A stretch of 64,000 bases of DNA from NCBI RefSeq assembly GCF_022919135.1, contig NZ_CP095049.1, positions 1,426,001 to 1,490,000 on the forward strand, written 5' to 3'. Both the position numbers and the translations under genes were made by a program. Positions 16,141 to 24,366 of the stretch are shown one piece after another; the stretch's first letter is position 1, and each line of letters begins with the position of its first letter. This DNA is from Hymenobacter cellulosivorans (GTDB lineage: Bacteria > Bacteroidota > Bacteroidia > Cytophagales > Hymenobacteraceae). The notes under the pieces are model-generated. The model was given only the letters and a program-made list of their open reading frames with translations, made no database searches and was not told the origin of the DNA.

Positions 16141-16571
16141 TTCATGGAGATGGTCACGACCTTGGCCGTGCCGTTGACCACGAATTTGCACTCGTCGAAC
16201 CCGGGCGCGGCCAGCTTGGGGCGCACGTTGTTGGAGAAGGCGTAGGGCTCGGTCGGGATACCCATGAAGTTCTTGTCGACTAGGTCGTTGTCGTTCATGT
16301 CTTGCGTAAGAGCCACAGCCCACTCGCCGTGGGGCAAATCGATGGGCAGGGAAATCTGCTTGCTGCCGGCCGGCTTCACGTACTTAAGCAGGGTATAGCT
16401 ACCACGCTTGAGAAAATTCTCCTTCACATTGTAGAAGTAAAGCTTCACCGTGGCCTTGGTGGAAGGCAAATCGGTGACGACGACCTGGACCAGCGCCGTG
16501 TTGGTAGGCGGCGTGCCGGCGCCGAGCAGGACAGTGCCCGCGGCCAGAAGAGCTACTTGGTGAATTTTCAT
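16134..16571 (-). CDS. DUF2141 secreted protein
   Basis: 145 residues from ATG 16571 (MKIHQVALLAAG). Signal peptide to about residue 20. Matches the DUF2141 pattern: a short beta-sandwich with VKLYFYNVKENFLK, then LPHGEWAVALTQDMNDNDLVDKNFMGIPTEPYAFSNN, where DxNDNxxxDxNxxGxPxExY-F-SNN is the family hallmark. Predicted periplasmic; function unknown. The upstream open frame to 16757 was rejected because it is rich in Arg/Gly and precedes a clean signal peptide. Confidence 0.88.
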   Translation of the reverse strand: MKIHQVALLAAGTVLLGAGTPPTNTALVQVVVTDLPSTKATVKLYFYNVKENFLKRGSYTLLKYVKPAGSKQISLPIDLPHGEWAVALTQDMNDNDLVDKNFMGIPTEPYAFSNNVRPKLAAPGFDECKFVVNGTAKVVTISMKK

Positions 16572-16778
16572 GGTTGCAAGTAGACGAGGTGAAAAGAGCG
16601 AGAAACAGAACGGCCAGGCAGAAGCCTGATTAGCAAGATCGTCAAATGGCCGCAATCTGTCAACTGCCGGGTGGCCCGGTGGTGCCTTTCTAGACACGCC
16701 CCTACCGGAATAAGTTTCGCCGGCCCGGCGGCCCGGCCCAAAGCCGACACCGGGCAATGGTGCTTTTCCAGCGGCCCG

Positions 16779-16786
16779 TATCTTTG
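16779..16786 (+). promoter_or_regulatory. Candidate Bacteroidota -7 box (TATCTTTG)
   Basis: Matches TAnnTTTG, 45 nt upstream of the start at 16831. No clear -33 TTTG at the right distance, so only moderate support. Confidence 0.4.
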
Positions 16787-16830
16787 GATAGCCGTAGCTG
16801 CGGGCTCCGCCGCGGCTATGGCCTTTTTCT

Positions 16831-17238
16831 ATGCAGCTGCAAACCCTGATTGACGAGCCCCGAATCTACATTGGCCACGATGCCCAAAACCAGTGGCTGT
16901 ACACCGACTGGAAGGGGGAGCATACCCAGGATTCGTCCCAGGAATGCTGCCTGCTGCTGCTAGATTGCCTGCGGGCCTGGCCCTGCGCCAAGGTGCTGAA
17001 CGATAATTCCAGCATCACCCGCACCACGGTGGAGCTCACCGAGTGGGGAGCCTGGTGGCTGCAGGAAATGCGGAGCGCCGGTCTGCAGTACGTGGCCTGG
17101 GTGTTCCCGCGCAATTTTGCCGCCCGCCAGGCTACCGAGCAGGTATTGAGCCATATTACCCAACCCGTGGTCAGCGGCTTCGACGACGTGGCCTCAGCCT
17201 ACGTGTGGCTCCAGCAACAGCCCGTGCGGCCCAGTTGA
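16831..17238 (+). CDS. Small STAS/SpoIIAA-like protein
   Basis: 135 residues from ATG 16831. Soluble, no signal. Pattern resembles the STAS/SpoIIAA-like small proteins common in this group: WLYTDWKGEHTQDSSQECCLLLLDCL, then KVLNDNSSIT and GLQYVAWVFPRNFAARQA. In these the KVLxDN strand leads into a conserved loop. Binding partners are unknown. Assignment to the superfamily is moderate. Confidence 0.65.
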   Translation: MQLQTLIDEPRIYIGHDAQNQWLYTDWKGEHTQDSSQECCLLLLDCLRAWPCAKVLNDNSSITRTTVELTEWGAWWLQEMRSAGLQYVAWVFPRNFAARQATEQVLSHITQPVVSGFDDVASAYVWLQQQPVRPS

Positions 17239-17333
17239 GGCGGCGAGATTAAGCTTTGCCGGCAGCTACGCCGTAGAAAGACCATTGGGCGGTTGCGCGC
17301 CGCCCCTGCGTTGTATCTACTGACCGTGCTACC

Positions 17334-18323
17334 ATGCCTGCCACCTACCAAAACCCCATTCTCGACGAGGATTTTCCGGACCCGACCATCATTCGGGCCG
17401 CCGATGGCTACTACTACGCCTACGGCACCCAGACCAAGTACCAAGGCCAGATCATCAACCTACAAGTGGCCCGCTCCCGCGACTTGGTGCAGTGGGAGCT
17501 GCTGCCCGATGCCTTGCCGCAGAAACCGCAGTGGGCCTCGGCCACGCAAAAAATCTGGGCGCCCCACGTCACTGAGCACGCCGGCCGCTACTACCTGTAT
17601 TATTCGGCGTTGCCCAACGGCACCGATACCTACTGCTTAGCCGTGGCTACCGCCGACCAGCCCGCCGGGCCCTTCACCGATATTGGTCAGCCCCTGCAGT
17701 GCGGTCCGGGCTTTGTGAACATCGACCCGATGGTGTTCGACGACCCGGCCACTGGCAAGTGCCTGCTCTACTGGGGCTCGGGCTTCGGGCCACTGCTGGT
17801 GCACGAGCTGGCCCCCGACCGGATTTCGTTTGCCGAAGGCAGCCAAACCCAAGAACTGGTGCAGCCCGTGCCCGATGACGACCCCGACAACTACCAACGT
17901 CTGCTGGAAGGCAGCTGGGTGGTGCTGCGCGACGGGTGGTACTTTCTTTTCTACTCGGGCAACAACTGCTGCGGCGATGATGCCCACTACGGCGTGATGG
18001 TGGCCCGCTCGCGCCACGCCACCGGCCCTTTCGAAACCCTGGCCCAGGCTACGGGCAAGGGGCACAGCATCATTCTCGAAACCAACCGCCACTGGCGCGC
18101 GCCCGGCCACAACTCCATCGTGACCGACGCGGCCGGGCAGGACTGGCTAGCCTACCACGCCATTGACCCCCAACAGCCTACTTTCGATGCCATCGACGAT
18201 GCGCAGGGCTACTCCCGCCGCGTCATGCTGCTCGACCGAATAGAGTACCACGACGGCTGGCCCCGCATGGCAACTGCCGAGGCCCCGTCGCGCACGCCGC
18301 AGCTTGCCCCAGCCACAGAATAG
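17334..18323 (+). CDS. Glycoside hydrolase family 43 protein, no signal peptide
   Basis: 329 residues from ATG 17334. Five-bladed propeller of GH43: YQNPILDEDFPDPTII with catalytic-base D16, NIDPMVF with D131 (pKa modulator), and LLEGSWVV with catalytic-acid E192. Other cues: KIWAPHV and RAPGHNSIV (metal/active-site His). Likely an arabinan- or xylan-side-chain hydrolase (alpha-L-arabinosidase or beta-xylosidase). No signal peptide, so it probably acts on imported oligosaccharides in the cytoplasm. It sits 95 nt after the STAS-like gene. Fits with the secreted pectate lyase at 19729 as plant-polymer metabolism, though not in one operon. Confidence 0.88.
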   Translation: MPATYQNPILDEDFPDPTIIRAADGYYYAYGTQTKYQGQIINLQVARSRDLVQWELLPDALPQKPQWASATQKIWAPHVTEHAGRYYLYYSALPNGTDTYCLAVATADQPAGPFTDIGQPLQCGPGFVNIDPMVFDDPATGKCLLYWGSGFGPLLVHELAPDRISFAEGSQTQELVQPVPDDDPDNYQRLLEGSWVVLRDGWYFLFYSGNNCCGDDAHYGVMVARSRHATGPFETLAQATGKGHSIILETNRHWRAPGHNSIVTDAAGQDWLAYHAIDPQQPTFDAIDDAQGYSRRVMLLDRIEYHDGWPRMATAEAPSRTPQLAPATE

Positions 18324-18355
18324 GCGCGCTGGGCTATTTCTTATAGCGAAGTAAG

Positions 18356-18363
18356 TATGTTTG
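18356..18363 (+). promoter_or_regulatory. Candidate Bacteroidota -7 box (TATGTTTG)
   Basis: Matches TAnnTTTG, 95 nt upstream of the DUF2911 start. The -33 region (CTATTTCTTATAG) is not a clear match. Confidence 0.4.
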
Positions 18364-18457
18364 CCGCGCAACTCGCCTAGTGCAACTGGTGACTTTGCAC
18401 ATGCCGGTTTCGGCCGGGCTTTGGTTTCCTTTTTTCACCCAACCTTATTTCGCGTTC

Positions 18458-19000
18458 ATGAAAAATTTCCGCCCGCTGCTCACCCTGACGTTGTTGCTGG
18501 TGAGCCTGCTGTCTGCCTCCCTGAGCCAGGCCCAGACCACGCCCGCAGCTCCCGCCGCCAAACCCGCTCCCGCTAGCCCGGCCGCTACGGCCACCGGCAA
18601 AGTTGGTGGGGCCAACGTGACCATCAAGTACAGCAGCCCCAGCGTGAAGGGGCGGCAAATCTACGGCGGTCTGGTGCCCTACGGCCAGGTGTGGCGGGCC
18701 GGGGCCAATGAGGCTACCACCGTGGAGTTCAGCAAAGACGTAACGGTGCAGGGTAAAAAGCTGCCCGCCGGTACCTACGCCTTTTTCGTGATTCCGACGG
18801 AAAAAGACTGGACCGTTATTTTCAACAAAACCGCCAAGCAGTGGGGCGCCTACAAGTACGATGAAAAGCAGGATGCCCTGCGCGTAACTGCCACCCCGCG
18901 CAAAGCCGCTACCATGGCCGAAAGCCTGGCCTACGACGTAACCAAGGATGGCATCGTGCTGCGCTGGGAAAACCTGGAGCTTCCCGTCGCCATCAAGTAA
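18458..19000 (+). CDS. DUF2911 secreted protein
   Basis: 180 residues from ATG 18458 (MKNFRPLLTL). Signal peptide to about residue 25 (LSQAQ), then an Ala/Pro linker. DUF2911 core: ITIKYSSPSVKGR-type strand (VTIKYSSPSVKGRQIYG), GLVPYGQVWRAGANEATTVEFSKDV, GTYAFFVIP and KTAKQWGAYKYDE. All are textbook motifs for this Bacteroidota family. Predicted periplasmic. Function unknown. Followed by a strong bidirectional terminator. Confidence 0.92.
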   Translation: MKNFRPLLTLTLLLVSLLSASLSQAQTTPAAPAAKPAPASPAATATGKVGGANVTIKYSSPSVKGRQIYGGLVPYGQVWRAGANEATTVEFSKDVTVQGKKLPAGTYAFFVIPTEKDWTVIFNKTAKQWGAYKYDEKQDALRVTATPRKAATMAESLAYDVTKDGIVLRWENLELPVAIK

Positions 19001-19022
19001 CGCCCTACTTTTCTGAGCTATT

Positions 19023-19061
19023 AAAAAGCCCCCACCGGAGTATCCGGTGGGGGCTTTTTTG
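19023..19061. terminator. Bidirectional terminator
   Basis: AAAAAGCCCCCACCGG, 5-nt loop, CCGGTGGGGGCTTTTTT. Perfect 16-bp stem with A/T tracts on both sides, between convergent genes ending at 19000 and 19064. Confidence 0.92.
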
Positions 19062-19063
19062 AT

Positions 19064-19387
19064 TTAGAGCCAGTCGGTAGGAGCCGGCTCGGCGCTGAGC
19101 CATACTTCGGTGCCGGGCGGCACGTCCAGGGGCTCGGTAAGGTGCAGCAGCAGCGCGGGTTCGGGCCGGGCCGGGGAGCCGTCGGCGTGGGAGCGGGCCA
19201 CTTCCTCCACGCTGGCCGTGGTAGAGTAGTGCCGGCCATCAGCAAAAACCAGCTCGACAGGCAGCGTCGTGTACAAAGCGAAGCGGCGCAAGGGTTCAGC
19301 GGCCTGCTCCGCCGGACTGCGAACGAGCACGCCTAGGCCAGTTAGTACAAAGCCGGAATCAATGGTCAGGAGCTTTTTCAAGGGCAT
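19064..19387 (-). CDS. Small hypothetical protein
   Basis: 107 residues from ATG 19387 (MPLKKLLTIDSGFVLTG). Soluble and acidic. No certain family. The opening FVLTGLGVLVRSP and the beta-rich pattern faintly recall the beta-barrel domain 2 of EF-Tu-like GTPases (FxxxGxGxVxxG), as found in small stand-alone barrels, but this is weak. Codon usage and the terminator at 19023-19061 support a real gene. Confidence 0.6.
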   Translation of the reverse strand: MPLKKLLTIDSGFVLTGLGVLVRSPAEQAAEPLRRFALYTTLPVELVFADGRHYSTTASVEEVARSHADGSPARPEPALLLHLTEPLDVPPGTEVWLSAEPAPTDWL

Positions 19388-19573
19388 AGTGGCTAGAACT
19401 TCTCAAAGCGGCATACGGCGCGGAGCATCTCATGGGCCAGCGCCTGTTGTGCAGCAAGCCCGTGGCGGACTTATAACGGCGCGAAAAGCCCACCCTTGCC
19501 CGAGGGTGCTTCTGCGCTGCCAGCCGGGTTGGTTAGCCTGTGGTGGGTAGCTGTCTTTCAGGCTGTTTTCTTC

Positions 19574-19597
19574 GGCAACGATGCCGGCATCGTTGCC
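19574..19597. promoter_or_regulatory. 24-bp perfect palindrome upstream of the pectate lyase
   Basis: GGCAACGATGCC joined directly to its complement GGCATCGTTGCC, followed by a third near-copy of the half (GGCATCGTTTGC, 19598-19609). It lies about 130 nt before the pectate lyase start, within the 341-nt gap 19388-19728 that otherwise holds only the promoter box below. A dimeric regulator site is plausible; a cruciform or RNA hairpin is the alternative. Confidence 0.45.
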
Positions 19598-19664
19598 GGC
19601 ATCGTTTGCATAACTTTAGGCAGGGCTTGGTCTTGTTAAATTCTCATTTACTGGAACTTAAGGG

Positions 19665-19672
19665 TAGGTTTG
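19665..19672 (+). promoter_or_regulatory. Candidate Bacteroidota -7 box (TAGGTTTG)
   Basis: Matches TAnnTTTG, 57 nt upstream of the pectate lyase start, within an AT-richer stretch that follows the 24-bp palindrome. Confidence 0.45.
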
Positions 19673-19728
19673 TGCAAGACCGATAATCCGGTTGCCGTCG
19701 GCTATTCCCCCACCCAAAGTTCCCGAGT

Positions 19729-21990
19729 ATGAAGCAGTTGTTTACTCTGTGTTTGATGTTGTTGCCTGTTGCTCTGCGCGCTCAGGCGCTGACCATCTTG
19801 GAATCATCCGGTTGGCTGGAGTCGGCGTATGTAAAGTGGCAGCCTGTGGCCAATGCGCAAAGCTACAATGTGTACTACAGCGGTAACGGCGTTGTAAACC
19901 TGAAGATAGACAACCAGCTGATTCGGAGCTACGGCTCCTATTACCGGGCCGATGTGCTGGGGCTTAGCCCAGGGGCGTATACGCTTAAGATTGTGCCCGT
20001 CACCTCCGGGGTAGAAGGCTCTGCCACCGTGACCAGCGCCCTATCGGTGCAGGCTCAGGACCGCACTGGGTTTGCCTTCAGCAATGGCCGGATTCCGGGA
20101 GCCTACAACGCCGACGGGACCGTGAAAAGTAATGCGGTGATTCTCTACATCACCCAAAACACCAAGAATACGGTTTCACTCAACGTGAACGGGGCCAGTG
20201 CTAACCCGTGCGTGGGGCTGCAAACCATCCTCGACGGTTTCAAGAAAGGCAAGGACACCCGGCCGCTGCTCGTGCGCATGGTAGGAGCCATTACCGACCC
20301 GAGCTACCTATTGAGCGGCGACTTGGTTATCGAGAACAACAACTTTGCTTCCAGCTACATCACCCTCGAAGGCGTCGGCAACGATGCCGTGGCCAATGGC
20401 TGGGGAATCCGGGTGAAAAATGCGTCCAACGTCGAAATCCGCAACATCGGCACGATGAATAACGACAGTGACGAGGGCGACAACATTGGCCTGCAGCAGG
20501 ACAACGACTACATCTGGGTGCACAACGTCGATTTTTTCTACGGCCGCGCGGGCAGCGATGCCGACCAGGCCAAGGGCGACGGGTCGCTGGATTGCAAAAA
20601 GTCAACCTACGTGACCTTCTCCTACAACCATTTCTGGGATTCGGGTAAGTCGAACCTGCTGGGCCTGAGCGAAGCCACCACCCAGGGGCTCTATATTACT
20701 TACCACCACAACTGGTACGACCATTCGGACTCCCGGCATCCGCGGGTGCGCTACTATTCGGCCCACGTCTATAATAATTACTACGACGGCAATGCCAAGT
20801 ACGGCGCTGGCTCTACCCTGGGCTCCTCCGTATTTATGGAAGGCAATTACTTCCGCAATTGCAAGTACCCGATGCTGACCTCGATGCAGGGCACGGACGT
20901 GTATAATCCGGCTACGCAGCGGAACGACTACACGAACATGCCTATTTTCTCGAACGAGAACGGCGGGACTATCAAGGCATTCGACAACTACATGGTAGGG
21001 CAGCAGCGCTTTGTGCCCTACGGCGCGGCCGGCTATCCAAATTCTACGGTTGACTTCGATGCGTACGTGGCAGCAACCCGGGGCGAAGTAGTGGGAAGCA
21101 CCGTCGTTGCGGCGTACGGCAAAACGGCCTACAACAACTTCGATACCAACCCGGCCGTCATGTATACCCATACGCCCGACGCCCCCGAGGCGGCCAAAGG
21201 CAAGGTGATGCAGTACGCGGGGCGCGTCAAAGGCGGCGATTTTCAGTGGACCTTCAACAATGCTGTCGACGATGCCTCTTCTGCCGTGAATGTGCCTCTG
21301 CAAACGGCGCTGGTAAACTATACTACTGGGCTGGTTTCGGTGCAGGGCGACGGTCCGGCAACTGGCGGAGGTGGGGGCGGTACTGGCGGTGGCGGTACTA
21401 CGGCGGCCGATATGGTCCACAATTTTACCACGGCCGGCACTACCAGTACTTTTTACACCATCACCGGCAACCTTTCTACTTCCCAGGGCACGGTACAATA
21501 TAACGGCCTGACCTTGACCCAGTGCCTGAAGCTGGAGTCGTCAACGGCTATTGCCTTCACGACCACCGCTGCCGCCACCTTGACGCTGGTATTTAATGAT
21601 GCCTTCAGCGGAACGGTAAAAGTAGACGGCGTAAACCAGACAGTAAGTGCAGGCCGGCTGACAATGACATTGCCGGCTGGCGCCCATCAGATTGCCAAAG
21701 GCACTACCGCCAACCTGTACTACATGAGTACGGCCTACGCGACGCCCTTGGTCACCCGCAAGCAGCAGCTGCAGGCCATTACGATTTACCCAAATCCGGC
21801 GGCCGATGAAGTGCTGGTGGGCTGGAAGGGCACGCGGGAATTTTCGCTCTACACCATCACGGGCCGTCTGGTGAAAACCGGAATCACGAATCAGCCTTTG
21901 AACGTGAAAGACGTTAAAGCAGGCTTGTATCTGATTCTGATTCGAGACGAAGAAGGCTTCCTGCGGACGAGCCGTTTGTTCAAGCAATAG
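19729..21990 (+). CDS. Secreted pectate lyase (PL1-like) with T9SS sorting domain
   Basis: 753 residues from ATG 19729. Order: signal peptide (to about residue 19), a fibronectin-III-like region (residues 20-115), a right-handed parallel beta-helix pectate lyase domain (about 125-480), a Gly-rich linker (GGGGGGTGGGG near 548-560), a beta-domain (560-665), and a C-terminal type IX sorting domain (ITIYPNPAADEVLV to the end). PL1 signatures: VEIRNIGT, NDYIWVHNVDFFYG, DGSLDCKKSTYVTFSYNHFWD (Ca-binding acids) and HHNWYDHSDSRHPRVR with the catalytic Arg. Cleaves polygalacturonate by beta-elimination, probably on the cell surface or released through T9SS. Confidence 0.93.
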   Translation: MKQLFTLCLMLLPVALRAQALTILESSGWLESAYVKWQPVANAQSYNVYYSGNGVVNLKIDNQLIRSYGSYYRADVLGLSPGAYTLKIVPVTSGVEGSATVTSALSVQAQDRTGFAFSNGRIPGAYNADGTVKSNAVILYITQNTKNTVSLNVNGASANPCVGLQTILDGFKKGKDTRPLLVRMVGAITDPSYLLSGDLVIENNNFASSYITLEGVGNDAVANGWGIRVKNASNVEIRNIGTMNNDSDEGDNIGLQQDNDYIWVHNVDFFYGRAGSDADQAKGDGSLDCKKSTYVTFSYNHFWDSGKSNLLGLSEATTQGLYITYHHNWYDHSDSRHPRVRYYSAHVYNNYYDGNAKYGAGSTLGSSVFMEGNYFRNCKYPMLTSMQGTDVYNPATQRNDYTNMPIFSNENGGTIKAFDNYMVGQQRFVPYGAAGYPNSTVDFDAYVAATRGEVVGSTVVAAYGKTAYNNFDTNPAVMYTHTPDAPEAAKGKVMQYAGRVKGGDFQWTFNNAVDDASSAVNVPLQTALVNYTTGLVSVQGDGPATGGGGGGTGGGGTTAADMVHNFTTAGTTSTFYTITGNLSTSQGTVQYNGLTLTQCLKLESSTAIAFTTTAAATLTLVFNDAFSGTVKVDGVNQTVSAGRLTMTLPAGAHQIAKGTTANLYYMSTAYATPLVTRKQQLQAITIYPNPAADEVLVGWKGTREFSLYTITGRLVKTGITNQPLNVKDVKAGLYLILIRDEEGFLRTSRLFKQ

Positions 21991-22014
21991 CCAATAAGCA
22001 GCTGTTGAAAAGAC

Positions 22015-22061
22015 GCAGCCCCTACCTGGAAACCGGCTTTCCAGGTAGGGGCTGCGTCTTT
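22015..22061. terminator. Bidirectional terminator, 18-bp stem
   Basis: GACGCAGCCCCTACCTGG, 11-nt loop, then the perfect complement followed by TTT. Lies between the convergent pectate lyase and M61 peptidase genes. Confidence 0.85.
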
Positions 22062-22122
22062 TAGCGGACTAATCATACTAACGTCGGGCCAAACAGACCG
22101 CTCAGCCCAAGTCAGCCACCGC

Positions 22123-23934
22123 TTACAAATTCTTGAGCCAAGCTTGACGCAGGGCTAACTGGGCCGGGGTGGCGTCGGGTAGCACGGCCAAGTCGTAGCG
22201 CTTGATTTGCTCCCGCTGGATCAGGCGGCAGCGTACTTTCTTTTCGGTACCGGCCCGGCGCAGGGTCAACTCGTACTCGTCGCCGGCCTTGCGGGTTTGC
22301 AGCTCGGTTAGCGTGGGTTTGAGAGAGGCGGGCGTAATGGCGGTGCCGTTTGCGGCCACCAACTCGTCGCCCACGGCCACCCCGCAGCTCTGCCAGGTGC
22401 CGGGTACTTCAGTGAGCTGCACGGTGTTGCCGACAAAGCGGTACGACGGATTATTAGCTCCCAAGGCTACTACTTGCTGGCCTGTATGCAGCACCGGCGT
22501 GTAGCGGATGCCTACTTTGGCGTAGTACTCCTGCAGGGGCAAGGGCTCGGCCTGCTTCACGTAGCGAGTAAAAAAGTCCCCGATTTCGGGATAGGTCAGC
22601 TTGGTAAATTCCTCGAAGAAGTTTTGCTCACTGAAGGGCTTGTCGGGACCGTAACGTTTGGTCAGCTCGTTCATCACCTCGCGCAACCCGCGCTTGCCGC
22701 CGCTGAGCTCCAGCAGGCGCAGGTCGAGCAGGGCCGCGGTGAGGGCGCCGCGCTGGTAGATATTGCCGTACTGCTGCTGGCCTTCGTCGGAGAAGGAGTT
22801 TAGCCCCAGCTTGCTCAGCGAGTAAGTGGTGTCGGTCCGGGTTTGGGCGTAGGCCACTTTGCCCGACATTTCCTGCAGGTATTCCTCCAGCGTGACCAGG
22901 CCGCCGCGCAGCTTCATCATGCCCGAAGCCCACTCAGTAGTGCCTTCATACAGCCACAGGTGCTCCGAGCCGGTGGGCTGCACAAAGTTGAACTGCTCGA
23001 TAATTTCGGAGTGAATGTTGAGCGGCGTCACGACGTGAAAAAACTCGTGGGCAGCAATACTGGTAATCTGGCTGGCCGACTCGGGCGTGAGCGGAGTTTC
23101 GCGCAGCACGTACTCCGAGCTGTAGGAATGCTCCCAGGCCCCGGCGCTCTGGTCGTCGAAGTGGTAGAGGAAGGTATAGCGTTTCACCGGCAACTGCACC
23201 AGAAACGCCTGGGCCGCCTGCAGCATCTGCTGCATGTAGCCCAGCAGGGGCTCGGCCTTGACCTGGTCGGTTTTGGAAAAGCAGTACAAGGCTACTTCCG
23301 CGTCGCCGAGCTTGGTGCGGGCCTCCGTGAGCCGGCCCAGCAGGAAGGGCGAATCTACGGCGTGGTCATAGCTCTTGGCCGTGTAGTAGCCCTGCTTATC
23401 GGTGGTCAGCGGGGTTCCTACCTTCCAGTCGGCGGGGTAGTTGAGCTTGATGCGCAGGGGCCGGGCCTGCCAGCCCTGCAGATAACCAAAAACACCCTGG
23501 CCGTTGAGCAAGGCGTGGTCAGTTTCGAGCGAGGTGCCGCACATACGGTACACGCGGTGTTCGGTCACAGGCGTATCCCAGGTTTCGGCAATGGTGTAGC
23601 GGATAAAACGGGTTTTCTCGGGCTGCAGCAGCTGCCACTGGTTTACTGAGGCCTGCTTTACTTCCAGGGGCTTATTCTGGGCGTCGAAAGCTTCGAACTT
23701 GCGCACGAAGCGGCCAATATCCATGACCTGGTAGGTACCTGGCGCGGTGGCGGCAAACTGGTAAATGCTCTGTTCCTTGCGCAACTTAGGCACTTCCAGC
23801 TGCACCTGAAACAGGTTGGCGTCAGTTTTGGGGTCAATGTCGACGGTGTAGGTCAGGACTTTCTGGGCCTGAACCAGGGGAGCAGTGGCCAGCAGGAGGC
23901 CGCCAGCAAGGGCTGCGATGCGCGAAGCAATCAT
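22123..23934 (-). CDS. M61 family (glycyl aminopeptidase-like) metalloprotease with PDZ domain
   Basis: 603 residues from ATG 23934. Signal peptide (to about residue 24, VQAQ). The N-terminal beta domain (25-230) precedes the zinc protease core with HEFFH at 296-300 and YEGTTEW (Glu third ligand, about 329). A PDZ domain sits near 495-575 (SCGVAVGDELVAANGTAITP). This is the M61 layout. Expected in the periplasm, trimming peptides or glycine-rich substrates. Convergent with the pectate lyase. Confidence 0.9.
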   Translation of the reverse strand: MIASRIAALAGGLLLATAPLVQAQKVLTYTVDIDPKTDANLFQVQLEVPKLRKEQSIYQFAATAPGTYQVMDIGRFVRKFEAFDAQNKPLEVKQASVNQWQLLQPEKTRFIRYTIAETWDTPVTEHRVYRMCGTSLETDHALLNGQGVFGYLQGWQARPLRIKLNYPADWKVGTPLTTDKQGYYTAKSYDHAVDSPFLLGRLTEARTKLGDAEVALYCFSKTDQVKAEPLLGYMQQMLQAAQAFLVQLPVKRYTFLYHFDDQSAGAWEHSYSSEYVLRETPLTPESASQITSIAAHEFFHVVTPLNIHSEIIEQFNFVQPTGSEHLWLYEGTTEWASGMMKLRGGLVTLEEYLQEMSGKVAYAQTRTDTTYSLSKLGLNSFSDEGQQQYGNIYQRGALTAALLDLRLLELSGGKRGLREVMNELTKRYGPDKPFSEQNFFEEFTKLTYPEIGDFFTRYVKQAEPLPLQEYYAKVGIRYTPVLHTGQQVVALGANNPSYRFVGNTVQLTEVPGTWQSCGVAVGDELVAANGTAITPASLKPTLTELQTRKAGDEYELTLRRAGTEKKVRCRLIQREQIKRYDLAVLPDATPAQLALRQAWLKNL

Positions 23935-24366
23935 TCGAAAAGCGAAAAGGATAATAGCCTAAGGGATGCGGAAAAGTACGCAAGTGTTGCTTCTACCCCA
24001 GCGCTGCGCCGCACCACGTGCCGGCTCGGGCCACGCTACCACCGGGCAGGTTTGCTAGCTCGTCGGTGATAGAGTAAAAGTCTAATTGAACTAAACCCGC
24101 TTGGAGCCCTTATGGGCTTTGGGCCGGGCGCTGTGGATGAGCTCTAGGTGTGAATGGTTGCTCTAGGCTGCAAGATGGAGGCAAAATGATGATTTGATAA
24201 CAGGATTTAATCTGTAAATAACAGTAATAAGCTAATTGATTGCGGGTTTTTTTGTACTAATAAAATATAGCTGTTGCACCGGTTATTGTCTGGCAAAAGT
24301 TTGTTTCGTTTCATTGTATACCTATTGCATACGCCGCTCCATTTCCAATCCTTCAACCCATGTGCT
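23935..24366. other. Divergent intergenic region
   Basis: 432 nt between the M61 peptidase and the lectin-like gene. The second half (24180-24340) is AT-rich and should hold the plus-strand promoter. A small AGCCC-TTAT-GGGCT dyad lies at 24105-24118. No gene or tRNA was seen. Confidence 0.45.
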
